Source: Apodemus sylvaticus
Lineage: Eukaryota; Chordata; Mammalia; Rodentia; Muridae
NCBI RefSeq assembly: GCF_947179515.1
Contig: NC_067478.1
Coordinates: forward strand, 806,001 to 870,000
Direction: 5' to 3'
DNA length: 64,000 nt
Shown here: in pieces, positions 22,441 to 33,330 of the stretch
Position numbering within the stretch: position 1 is the first letter of the stretch
Layout: every line of letters starts with the position of its first letter
Made by a program: the position numbers and the translations under genes
The notes under the pieces: model-generated
What the model was told of the DNA's origin: nothing
Database searches by the model: none
The model's input: only the letters and a program-made list of their open reading frames with translations

Positions 22441-23206
22441 AGTTTGGGGTTGTTTGTTTGCTTTTGTCCTGTTTTGGCTAGGGTTCCAGTGGAGGAAGAG
22501 CAGTGACTGGCAAGCACTGGCCTAGCTGGACATGCACATGTGCCAAGACATGGTCAGAACTTCAGGATGACTCCAACAGGTTAGTCTTAAAAGATACACA
22601 TCAACTTCACTTCAGAGGCTCCACCCTGCCCCCTCCAGGGTGAGTCTGGACTATAGGAAACACCTACAAGAGGCACATAATCTCCTAAGGAAACCCAGAA
22701 ACCCAGAGCTAGAGACTGGGTAGACAAATGCTGAGTCAAATACTTGCAGTGCCTGTCACATGTTGTCAAGGCAACTGGCTCTGAGCTCTCACAATGGGAG
22801 CTTCTCCCCAACCTGGTTGTCAGGCACTTACCTACCTCAAAGTACTTCTTAAGATGATTTTGATTCTTTCAAATTTCAAAAATTTTTTTTCAAAAAAAAG
22901 CCCTCATTTTAAAATATATCTGCTACCCTGCAGGCCTTGTCACTTCAGGGCTTAACCCTTCTTATTTGATGTTTAGTCATATGTGTAAATAAGGCGCCAA
23001 GACCTTGAAGTCATAAATGACTTTCCATTCTGTACCTTAACCATGGTGTCTGAAGGCAGGAAGGATGCAGGGCCTGTGTGTTTGGGATGAAGAGGACATT
23101 ATTCACGAATTGTAATCACCATCTAACGGTTGAGAAGGAAAGGCTGAAACAAATGAGCCCATGGCATGAAGAAATATGAAATGTGTAAACTGCTATTCCA
23201 AAGCAT

Positions 23207-23207
<1 letters not shown>

Positions 23208-23262
<55 letters not shown>
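23208..23262 (+). repeat. (CT)27 microsatellite
   Basis: An uninterrupted 54-base CT run that continues into a CT-rich stretch to about 23312. Confidence 0.97.
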
Positions 23263-23265
<3 letters not shown>

Positions 23266-23507
23266 ACCCTCTCTACCCTCTCCCTTCTCTCCTTCCTACC
23301 CCCTCTCCCCCTATGTGTTCAGGAACACACACTTGTATATTCATATAAGACCAGAAGAGAACATTGAGAATCCTCTTCTACCTCTTTCTGCATGTTCCTT
23401 TGAGGCAGAGTCTGTCTTTGAACCTGAGACTCACATTCTGCCAGCTAGGCTAGAATCTACCAAGCCAAAATTATCCTGCTGTCTCCACACCACTCTAACC
23501 TGGGGTT

Positions 23508-23509
<2 letters not shown>

Positions 23510-23599
<90 letters not shown>
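23510..23599 (+). repeat. (GT)n-(GA)n compound microsatellite
   Basis: About 30 bases of GT followed by 59 uninterrupted bases of AG. The GA part is complementary to the CT run at 23208-23262. Confidence 0.97.
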
Positions 23600-23601
<2 letters not shown>

Positions 23602-24315
23602 TTATATGAGTTTATCCCAGTGCTTCAGCAAAACCCCACCCAGTCTGTTGAGTGAGTGGGTGCTGAGAGGGACCATGGCAGGGAAGAGACCGTTTACTGA
23701 AGGGCCATCAGCATCTCCCTTACTCAGCAGCCTATTCCTCCGAGGCCTGGGCTGGGCTCTGAAGGTCTCCTTTCATAGTTGGCATGACCCCCAGGTACTC
23801 ATCTGTAACCCACCCCTCCCACTCTGGAATTTCACACTAGCTTTGGTGTGTGACTTCTTGAAAGATCTACATAGCAAAGACTGTATGTGCCAGAATCACC
23901 AAGGGTTTATGCATACCAATTCTGAATTCAGAACAAAATATAAATAAATGGCCAGTTCATCACCCAAAGGACCAGCAGGTTAATATTTAATCACTTTTAT
24001 ATTTATTTCAATATTCCTTTTAAACTGTTGCTGTGTGCCAGAAATCCTTGTAAAAAGTCTTTGCTACACACCCGGCCCAACCCATTATGAAGTCAAACAA
24101 GAAGTCAAATAAGAAGTGAGCTCTCTTAGCTTAATCCCACAGAAAATTATTTGTATACAGGCAAAACACCTACTCTGGATTCTTTTGTGCTTGTGGAGAA
24201 CTAAGCCTTCTCTCCAGAGATCTGTCACTTCCTTTTCCTTCTCACAACCCAACCTCGAGGAAGGGCCTCACTTGATCAGGCCCTTCCCTGACCAGAGCCC
24301 CAGGAAGAAAAGTCA

Positions 24316-24480
<165 letters not shown>

Positions 24481-25380
24481 TCAGTCAAGGAAGCTTAACT
24501 GTTGCTTTGTCCTGGCAAGGAAAAAAAAAAATCAATCCCTAACAGTTAGTAAAATATCAGTGTGCTAAGCAGACACCCATAAGCTGACTTGCTCATCTAC
24601 TAGATGCCACTTTGGGCTCGGCCCTGGAGGCAGTTCCTTCACTGCCATGCTAACAAGCAACCCCTTGAATGTGTGATCCTGGCCTTTCCATATGTCTATG
24701 TTCTACACTGTTAAATAAAGCAAGCAAGCTTTAAAGTAATTGAAAAAAACAAAAGCACAATCAAACCCTTATGTGTTGGGTTGGGTAGTTAATGTATAAA
24801 TTGGGGAAATTCAAAAGAAATAGCACAGTGTTCCATCTATCAGAACCTAAAACTGCTCTCAAATTGGATGAGAAGTGCACTAATCAATTTATAATTCTTG
24901 TTGCTGGAATCAGCTAATGCCATGTTTGATCTACTTTATTAGAGTTGTCATTTCCTCTTTTGCTTCTTTTTGATCACTTCCATAATCTAGAATGAATTGT
25001 ATGATGGATAGAGAGTACAGTGAGTTTGCTGCCATGCAGCTTTAGGTAGAAACAAGGAAAGGTAGTAATGGTGCTGGGGAGATGGGAATGGGTGAGAGTG
25101 CAAGGGTGCTGAGTTCACAGCAAGAGAACCTGAATACAAATCCCCAGGCATGACTTGCAATGTCTTGGCCCTTGATTGGGGAAGACACAGCCAAGGGGGT
25201 CTTGAGAGTCACTGACCAGCCAGACTAGCTGAAATGGTGAGCTTCCATCTCAGTGAGAGGCCCTACTTCAGGACAGTAAGGTAATACAGGAAGATACTTG
25301 GCATCCTGCTCTGGATTCCCAGTACACAAGCTCAGCTGGGCACATTCATGTAAATGCATTTTACATGAAAATTGGAGGTT

Positions 25381-25490
25381 AAGGGGATGGAGGAGAAAGG
25401 AGAAAGGGAGGGGAAGAAGAAGGGCAGGCGAGAGGAGGAGGGAGGACAGGGGAGGAGAGGAGAAGAGGAGGCAGTGGAGGTTCTAAAGAC
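25381..25490 (+). repeat. GA-rich polypurine tract
   Basis: Mostly GGA, GAGG and GAA units without a fixed period. Confidence 0.85.
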
Positions 25491-25889
25491 AGGCCTGGAG
25501 CTGTCTGGCATCTGAAGAGTGAGATGATGAGAAGTCCCAGAAGATTCTGACTAACAGGGAGAAGGCTAGGAAATCTGGGCTGTGGAGCAGTAAGAGAAAG
25601 CCACACCCAGCCTCGGGTAACTGTATACCTTACTAAGTTGCTCCTTGCTCATAAATGATTAAAACATAAATTTAATCTTCAGAGAAAATCAGAATGTATT
25701 GATTGGCTGTGGTTCAGATCCAGCAGCTAAGAAGCACTGATGAAACTGAATAAGTCTAATTCTCTCCTCCTCGTTTCCTTCATAAAGGTAAATGCTCAGG
25801 AAAGAAGAGTTTGTAAATAACAAGCATCCGAACGAGCAAGCACACAGCCTGCTCTGATGGTTCGCAGGCTTACAGAGCATTAAAAGGCA

Positions 25890-26035
25890 AGTGCCAGGAG
25901 CTGCAGTGGCTCAATGGTAGCCTGACAGCCTGAGTTTGATCCCCACAATGTGCAGATGGAAGAGGAGAGCTTCCGCTCATAAACTGTCCTCTGACTTCCA
26001 TATGTGCACTGTGACACGTCCACCTTCCTCATAGC
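25890..26035 (+). repeat. tRNA-derived SINE relic (B3/RSINE type)
   Basis: GGAGCTGCAGTGGCTCAATGG then GAGTTTGATCCCCAC and a CA/CT-rich end. Confidence 0.5.
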
Positions 26036-26177
26036 TGACTGACTAGCTAGACAGACACCAGTGCACAGAATCCTGTTTATTTACATCCTGGCAATTTGCC
26101 AGCATTGTGGTGGTTTGTTTTTGTGTTCTTCTTTTTGCTTTCAGTTCTCTCTTATACAAAGGTTTAAAAAGGTTTTT

Positions 26178-28314
26178 AAAAGGTTTCTCTTGGAAACTTG
26201 AAGCAATCCCACTAAAATCAGGGACTAGACAAGGCTGCCCTCTTTCTCCATATTTATTCAATATAGTACTTGAAGTTCTAGCTAGAGCAATTAGACAGCA
26301 TTCCAACAAATTGAAAAGGAAGAAGTCAAATTATCACTATTTGCAGATGATATGATAGTATACTTAAGCGACCCAAAAAACTCCACCAGAGAACTCCTAC
26401 AGCTGATAAACAACTTCAGCAAAGTGGCTGGATATAAAATTAACTCAAGCAAATCAATAGCCTTCTTATACTCAAAGGATAAACAGGCTGAGAAAGAAAT
26501 TAGGGAACTGACACTCTTTACAATAGCCAAGATATAAAGTATCTTGGTATGACTCTAGCCAAACAAGTGAAAGATCTGTATGACAGGAACTTCAAGTCTT
26601 TGAAGAAAGAAATCCAAGAAGATCTCAGAAGATGGAAAAATCTTCCATGCTCTTGGATTGGCAGGATTAATATAGTAAAAATGGCCATCTTGCCAAAAGC
26701 AATATACAGATTCAATGCAATCCCCATCAAAATTCCAACTCAATTCTTCATAGCATTAGAAAGAGCAATTCTCAAATTCATCTGGAATAACAAAAAATCC
26801 AGGATAGCTAAAACTATCCTCAAGAGTAAATGGAGAATCAGTATGCCCGACCTCAAGCAATACTACAGAGCAATAGTGTTAAAAACTGCATGGTATTGGT
26901 ACAGTGACAGGCAATTAGATCAATGAAATAGAATTGAAGACCCAGAAATGAACCCACACACCTATGGTCACTTGATCTTTGACAAAGGAGCTACAACCAT
27001 CCAATGGAAAAAAGATAGCCTTTTCTACAAATGGTGCTGGTTCAACTGGAAGTCAGCATGCAGAAGGATGCAAATCGATCCATTCTTATCTCCTTGTACT
27101 AAGCTCAACTCCAAGTGGATCAAGAACCTCCACATAAAACCAGACACACTGAAACCAATAGAAAAGAAACTGGGGAAGACCCTTGAGAACATGGGCACAG
27201 GGGAAAATTTCCTCAACAGAACACCAATAGCTTATGCTCTAAGATCAAGAATTGACAAATGGGACCTCATAAAATTACTGAGTTTCTGTAAGGCAAAGGA
27301 CACTGTCAAAAGAACAAAATGGCAACCAACAAATTGGGAAAATATCTTTACCAACCCTACATCTGACAGAGGGCTTATATCCAAGATATACAAATAACTC
27401 AAGAAGGTAGACTCCAGAGAGCCAAATAACCCTTTTTAAAAATGGGGTACAGAGCTAAACAGAGAATTTTCACCCGAGGAATATCGAATGGTAAAGAAGC
27501 ACCTAAAGAAATGTTCAGCATCCTTAGTCATCAGGGAAATGCAAATCAAAACAACCCTGAGATTTCACCTCACACCAGTCAGAATGGTTAAGATCAAAAA
27601 CTCAGGAGAAAACAGGTGCTGGAGAAGATGTGGAGAAAGAGGAACACTCTTCCATTGATGGTGGGGTTTCAAGCTGGTACAACCACTCTGGAAATCAGTC
27701 TGGGGGTTCCTCAGAAAACTGGGCATGATACTACTAGAGGACTCTGCTATACCACTCCTGGGCATATACCCAGAGGATTCCCCAGCATGCACTAAGGACA
27801 CATGCTCCACTATGTTCATTGCTGCCCTATTTATAATAGCCAGAAATGGGAAAGAACCCAGATGTCCCTCAACAAAGGAATGGATACAGAAAATGTGGTA
27901 TATATACACACAATGGAGTACTATTCAGTCATTAAAAACAATGAATTCATGAAATTCTTAGACAAATGGATGGAAATGGAGAATATCATCCTAAGTGAGG
28001 TAACCCAATCACAAAAGAACACTCATAGTATACACTCACTGATGAATGGATATTAGCCTAGAGCTCAGGATACCTAAGACACAATTCACAATATCAAATA
28101 AAGCCCAAGAAGAAGGAAGGAGAGGCCCCTGCTCCTAGAATGGGTCAGTGCAGCAGTGTAGGGGAATACCAGGACAGGGAAGTGGGAAGAGGTTGATTGG
28201 GGAACAAGGGAGGAAAGAGGGCTTATGGGACTTTCGGGGAGGGGGGATCCTGGAAAGGGGAAATCATTTGAAATGTAAATAAAGAATATATCGAATTTAG
28301 AAAAAGGTTTCTCT
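26178..28314 (+). mobile_element. 5'-truncated LINE-1 with 13-bp target-site duplication
   Basis: L1 sequence fills 26191-28301, on the strand opposite to Lars2. It begins inside the ORF2 reverse transcriptase. The FADD active-site text lies near 26343, and the C-terminal part runs to about 27397 with several stops and frameshifts. A short 3' UTR ends in ATTTGAAATGTAAATAAAG and related text, a Mus-type ending. AAAAGGTTTCTCT occurs exactly at 26178-26190 and 28302-28314. The copy cannot make active protein. Confidence 0.95.
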
Positions 28315-28349
28315 CTATATAAGTACTTGAGTACATCTTAAATATTTAC

Positions 28350-28441
28350 CTTTGGGTCCAGCTTTCTGGGTGCAAATTCCTCTCTATGGCAGCATTTTCA
28401 GCAGGCAATCCAAATGCATCCCACCCCATAGGGTTGATAAC
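28350..28441 (-). CDS. Lars2: Lars2 coding exon 3
   Basis: The exon is 92 nt. It enters in phase 0 and ends after two bases of a serine codon (phase 2). It encodes residues 121-150 and part of 151, starting VINPMGWDAFGLPAENAA. PMGWDAFGLPAENAA is the strongly conserved LeuRS segment after the HIGH helix that shapes the leucyl-adenylate pocket. The acceptor is CCAG and the donor GTAAAT at 28349. That donor lacks G at +5, so it is weaker than its neighbours. A LINE-1 target-site duplication begins only 35 bases further into the intron. Confidence 0.96.
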
Positions 28442-28964
28442 CTGGTATAACAGAACAAAGTGAAAATTAAAGAGAAAAAAGAAACATGGGTTTATGAAAG
28501 GAGCTGTGCCTTACTGGGAAGGAACAGCTTTTCTTCTGCTGCCTTCCTCCCTCTGCCTGACTCTAACAGGCTTCCCTCCTCACACGGTACCTAAGTTCTA
28601 GGACAGACATTTGTCTTGGTTCCTCCTTCCTTTGCCTATCACCATCTTTCATTTTCAATAGAACCCTGTTAATAGGGATTCCAGAGTCTGCTCTGAAGGA
28701 AATTTTCAAAGAGAATGATAGAGCCACTCTCTGCCCTACAAACTTTAAAGAACATGTTCCAAGTACAGACGCAGAACCTCTATGGTCATCCTGAGTGATA
28801 TCCAGCAAGCTTCATAATAAGCCTTATAAAATTCACATATGAAGAAAAATTGTCCAAGAGGAAGGCTAGAACACTGTCCTCTGACTAAAATGTGTCACTG
28901 GCTCAGGAAGAGGCACTCCAGAGTGTCTCAGAGTAAACTATAGCTCATAAAAATACCCAAACAG

Positions 28965-29305
28965 GGCTTGGGAGATGAGATGGCTCAGTGATTAAAGTGC
29001 TTGCCTCCGAAGCAAGAGAATGGGAGCTTGGATCCCAGGACCCATATAAATGCCCATGGATACAGCAACCTACCTCTAACCACAACCGCTGAAGGTAGTA
29101 GCAGAAAACCCTGAGGACAAGCTGGCTGGTGAGCTAGGGTTGATTAAGAGACCCTGCCTTGCCAGGTTTGCCTGAAACCCCAGCACTCTGGAAGCAGAGG
29201 CAGGCAGATCTCCATGAGTTCCAGGCGAGTCTGGTCTACATAGTGAGATCATGTTTAACAATAACACCAAGAGCCAGAGAGACTTTGTCTCAGAAAAATA
29301 AAATG
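28965..29305 (+). repeat. B3-type and B1-type SINE remnants in tandem
   Basis: GAGATGAGATGGCTCAGTG near 28976 starts a B3-like relic; a B1-like relic follows at about 29155-29300 (GGAAGCAGAGGCAGGCAG). Confidence 0.55.
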
Positions 29306-30232
29306 TCAAGGATTTCAAAATATCCATCTCATGCCAGAACTTTCAAGTTACAGAACTGTGCTCTCTGATGTGGCAGCCACCAGCCACATTTAAGTTTAAT
29401 TAAGACTAAGTAAGAACTGGCTAATAGGGTTAGTTCCTGCAATGGAGGTGGGGAGTGGGTGGATGGTACAGGCTGTCCCTAAAGGCTTTACAGCTGGCAG
29501 GGAAATAATCCAGGTAAGGAAAGAATGAAACTTGATTCAGCCCAACCTCAGTACTTGGTGCTGGGCCAAACTTTGAGAGTCTGACACCAGTTGCTTGATT
29601 TTAGCTATATTTAAGCATAGCAGAATTCTGAAGAAGAAAAAAAAAAGCTTTCTGATAACAATTAATTCAGTCCCATATACACAGCATAACTTAGGACATG
29701 TTTACATTGAAATTCTTTACAAAGTACATCTGGCTTCTTTCACTGGGATGAGTTCTGTTGACTCAGAGATACTGCCCAAGATTTAAGGATAGGGAGAATG
29801 ACTGAGGTGTCAGGATTGGCCAGGACCTAAGATAACAAAGAAGGCACTTAGGCTGTTGCAAGGACAAGTGAAATCTCTCACATGAGTGGGTTTTATAACC
29901 TAAAGCAATGCTCAAGATTTAGGGGGAAAGGATCTCGGATAAGAAAAACATAAGTACAGTGGCATGTGGGCTTGGCTCAGTAGATAACAAAGGAGAACCA
30001 GGTTGTAAACTACATCCATTCTCAGCATTCCAGGAGGAAGACAAGTAAACATCTCCTTCCTTTGAAGGATTGCTTTGTGTTTAACTTTCCAGGCTTCTCT
30101 GGTGCTTATCTGTATACACAAGGAGCTTTTGGCCCTCTTCAAATTCCCATATTCATAGCTCTTTTGGAGTCAACTAGAAACAGATTTCTTTTTTCTTCAT
30201 TTTGTGTTGTTCAAATTAAAAACACAATGTAG

Positions 30233-30428
30233 TTGGAACTGGAAAGATGACTCAGTGGTTAAGAGCACTGGCTGCTCTTCCAAAGGACCCAAATTAGATT
30301 CCCAAAACTCATGGGGAAGTTAACTGTGTAACTCCAATCCCAGGGCGTCTGATGCCCTCTTCTGGCCTCTGTGGGTACAGTATGCACACGGTGCACAGAC
30401 ATACATGCAGGCAAAGTACTCATCCTAA
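30233..30428 (+). repeat. B2/B3-type SINE
   Basis: AAAGATGACTCAGTGGTTAA, GAGCACTGGCTGCTCTTCC and TGATGCCCTCTTCTGGCC. Confidence 0.8.
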
Positions 30429-30685
30429 CACATATAGGAATGTATGGTTTTTATGGGAATAGAACTAGTCATACATAAATATTTTATGACCTGCCTTTTT
30501 CATTTAACATTACATCACAGACACCTGTATTAAATACAAAAGTACTGATGCAGAGTTTCTGAGTGTGATGGGACCTTTCACAACACAGTTGTGCATGACC
30601 TAAGTAAGGATGTAAGATGCTGGATGTTCAAGTTCACAAAAAAAAAAAAAAAAAAAAAATCAGCCTGGGCCAGAGGTACTGAGTT

Positions 30686-31414
30686 TGTTGTCTCACACCA
30701 ATGAAGATTAATGACACAGATTCTTGTGGGAATATGTAAGATGGGAGCAGACTTTATTAAGAATTATCACAGAACGATCAAGAACTTAAGAAAAACTGAG
30801 AAGAAACTCTAAAGAGAGAGGCTGGAGTTTCCAAGACAGAAGAACCATTTTATTTGCCCAGGTTTTTATAAGGCAATGGCAGAGACTAGACAAGAAACTG
30901 AGGTAATCTCTATTAAGAATGGTTAATTCTCTGGGTTATCATGGGCAAAACCAAAGGAAAGCCCACATACTCACAGCATGTGCCCCTGGGCCAACCAATA
31001 AGACAATCATCTGATATTCATGCACTGCCTCCAGTTAGGGGTAGTTGAGGCCCCTCTGTCCACCTCTTACTTGGGCTTACTGACCATGAATATCTGCTAA
31101 GTGGCCAGTTACTTTGGCCATAGTCACTTCCTTCCCATTTTTCAGGTGTCTTGCTAACTGTTAACTTTGCTCCATGACCGTGCTAGTCTTTGTCTTGACT
31201 TACTGGCCATGGTCAGCCGCCAGCTGGCGCTGCTATCTCCAACCTTTTGGTTGCCCCAAGTGCTGTCTATTACATGGAACTCTCTTCAGTCTCACAGCTA
31301 CCAAGAAGCAGCTGCAGTATTCTTGGTCACTGTCTTCATTATAGTTTGGAATCTCTTTCCTAAAAGTGGGCTGGCTTGTTATAAGCCCTCCTTACTACAC
31401 ATTGGGCTATTACA
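30686..31414 (-). mobile_element. Solitary ERV LTR, same direction as Lars2
   Basis: The block starts TG and ends CA on the plus strand. Read on the minus strand it has TATAAAA at 30870-30864 and AATAAA at 30758-30753, spaced as promoter and poly(A) signal of an LTR. No body genes flank it, so it is a solo LTR. I found no clear target-site duplication and cannot give the family. It lies in intron 3. Confidence 0.65.
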
Positions 31415-32263
31415 ATTTTAATGCATTAGAAGCAATGCCTTAAAAGCAAGAGTACGTAATAAGCAACAGTATCTAGCATGTATCTCCCAAAGGGGAAAAG
31501 TCTTAGGAAAGCTAGCCAGCCAACCTGCTATCAGTGGCCTTGTTTCCTGGAGCCTAATTGTCTCTTCTGGTCCACCTGGATGGTTCATATCCAGATGCAA
31601 GTATAACTGTCTTTGTTTTTAGTTTAATTGTTTAACCCTTATATTTCTTTTTAACCTTAACACCGCCTCCTGCCGTGGCATATATGGGAGGTTTGTAGTT
31701 TCCATCGTGGGTCCTTTGCCCTTATTGCCTACTATAAGCTCACTCCTACCTAAGTATGATAAATGCAAATCTCTAAAAACAGCATTCTAACATTTACTGA
31801 GGGAACCTATTCCATGTAGCTTTGGGAACATGACTAGGCAGACCCCAACCCAAGTGGGACATGAGGGCTCTTTCCTCCCATGAAATATGGCTGACCTATA
31901 CAGTGTTCCATCTCCTTAAAAGCATCTGCCCCACTCAGAAACTGCTTCCTCTTAAGCTTCACACAGCCTTGGAATGGAGGGCCAGTTTCAAAACCCTCCG
32001 CTGATAGAGAAGGAAGCATGGGTTTGGAGTCTTCCCTAGGCTAGTCTGAAGCTAGGCTGGCTACTGGAGTGCTGGGGACCCACAAGGATTCTCAGTGGTG
32101 GATCCACCTCACAGTGACATCTGAAAAGGCAGAGCGGCAGCTGAGGCAGGTCCATGCTCACAGGAACCTCGAGAACCTGGCCGGTCCAAGTACCCAGTGT
32201 GCCTGGGCTCTGGCAACATTTCCTTCGATCCTGTTTTTACCAGGATCTGTTAAAAACAAGCAA

Positions 32264-32288
32264 ACAATAACAACAACAACAACAACAA
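32264..32288 (+). repeat. (AAC)n microsatellite
   Basis: Eight AAC units. Confidence 0.9.
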
Positions 32289-33089
32289 AATTCCTTTATT
32301 GTTGAAGTGGTCCAAGCTGGCTTTCAGTCTCCAGGAGCCAGGAAGCCTCGTTAAACAAGCACCCTTGGCATACGGCCTGCTCTGGAATATTGCCTTTACC
32401 CTCCGATGACACAGTCCTCCTGTGTTGACTTTTTTTTTTCCAGGAACTAAAAAGCCCTGTTCTGGGTTATTCAGGAGTTCTTCCATGCTACCAGACCTAC
32501 ACTTGAATTCTGCTCATGATGCACTGAAGTCTCCCAGGTTGCTTCCTGGGAAGAACACAGCAGCTGTTGTGTAACTGCTCTGCAGAAAGGGGAACTTAAT
32601 CAAAACCACCAATGGCACCAGTCCAATGTTTCTGCCCACTACATTCTATTAGGTACTGCCCTGATTTTTAGATAAAGTCAATACAGAGAAACACTGTCAC
32701 ACACATATGCACATACACACACAAAACACACAAAGTCTAGATTTATGTTAACAAATTTCTCATTTCTATTTTAATTTTCAGATGGAATTAACATGATAAG
32801 ATGCTCTTAGGTCACATGTTACCCAAGCTGTCTATGAACATAAAATTAGAAAAATCATAAGCTTCCTTAATATTTCAGATTTCTTGGCAAAAATTAACAA
32901 ATTCAACTGGCTTAACTCCTGTGAGCGGTCCTTCTTATAACTCCACTGTCTTGCTAGCATCCATCAGAACACTGAACTAAATGTCCCTGCAAGTAAGTGG
33001 CGGTCATAAGCCCTGGGGACCATATGCAGAGCCTAGTCCCTTGCTGTAGGATGCCTTACTCCCATTCGCCCAAATGCCTCTGTCCTGGT

Positions 33090-33330
33090 AGTGGACTGCA
33101 TTCTGGTGGGTTGCATGCATCTGTAATTCCAGCATTCAGGAAGCTCAGGTGGGAGGGTCATAAGTTCAAAGTTATCCTGGGTTACAAAATAAGACCCTGC
33201 TTCAAATGCAAAACTCAGGTATCATGTATCCCAATACGGCACGTGATGTTATCCTGGGCTTCAAGTGGTAGAGAGCATGCTTAGCAGAGAAAAGCTACAG
33301 ACTGAATCCCAAACAATGCAAAACAAAAAA
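33090..33330 (+). repeat. B1-like and ID-like SINE relics
   Basis: A B1-like part at 33090-33215 (CTGTAATTCCAGCATTCAGG) is followed by an ID-like part at 33250-33330 (GTGGTAGAGAGCATGCTTAG). Confidence 0.5.

Noticed and set aside
23315..23947. 210-codon plus-strand open frame
   Set aside because: Driven by the GT/GA microsatellite; residues are long runs from dinucleotide repeats.
26549..27397. Open frames resembling L1 ORF2
   Set aside because: Part of a 5'-truncated L1 with stops and frameshifts between the pieces.
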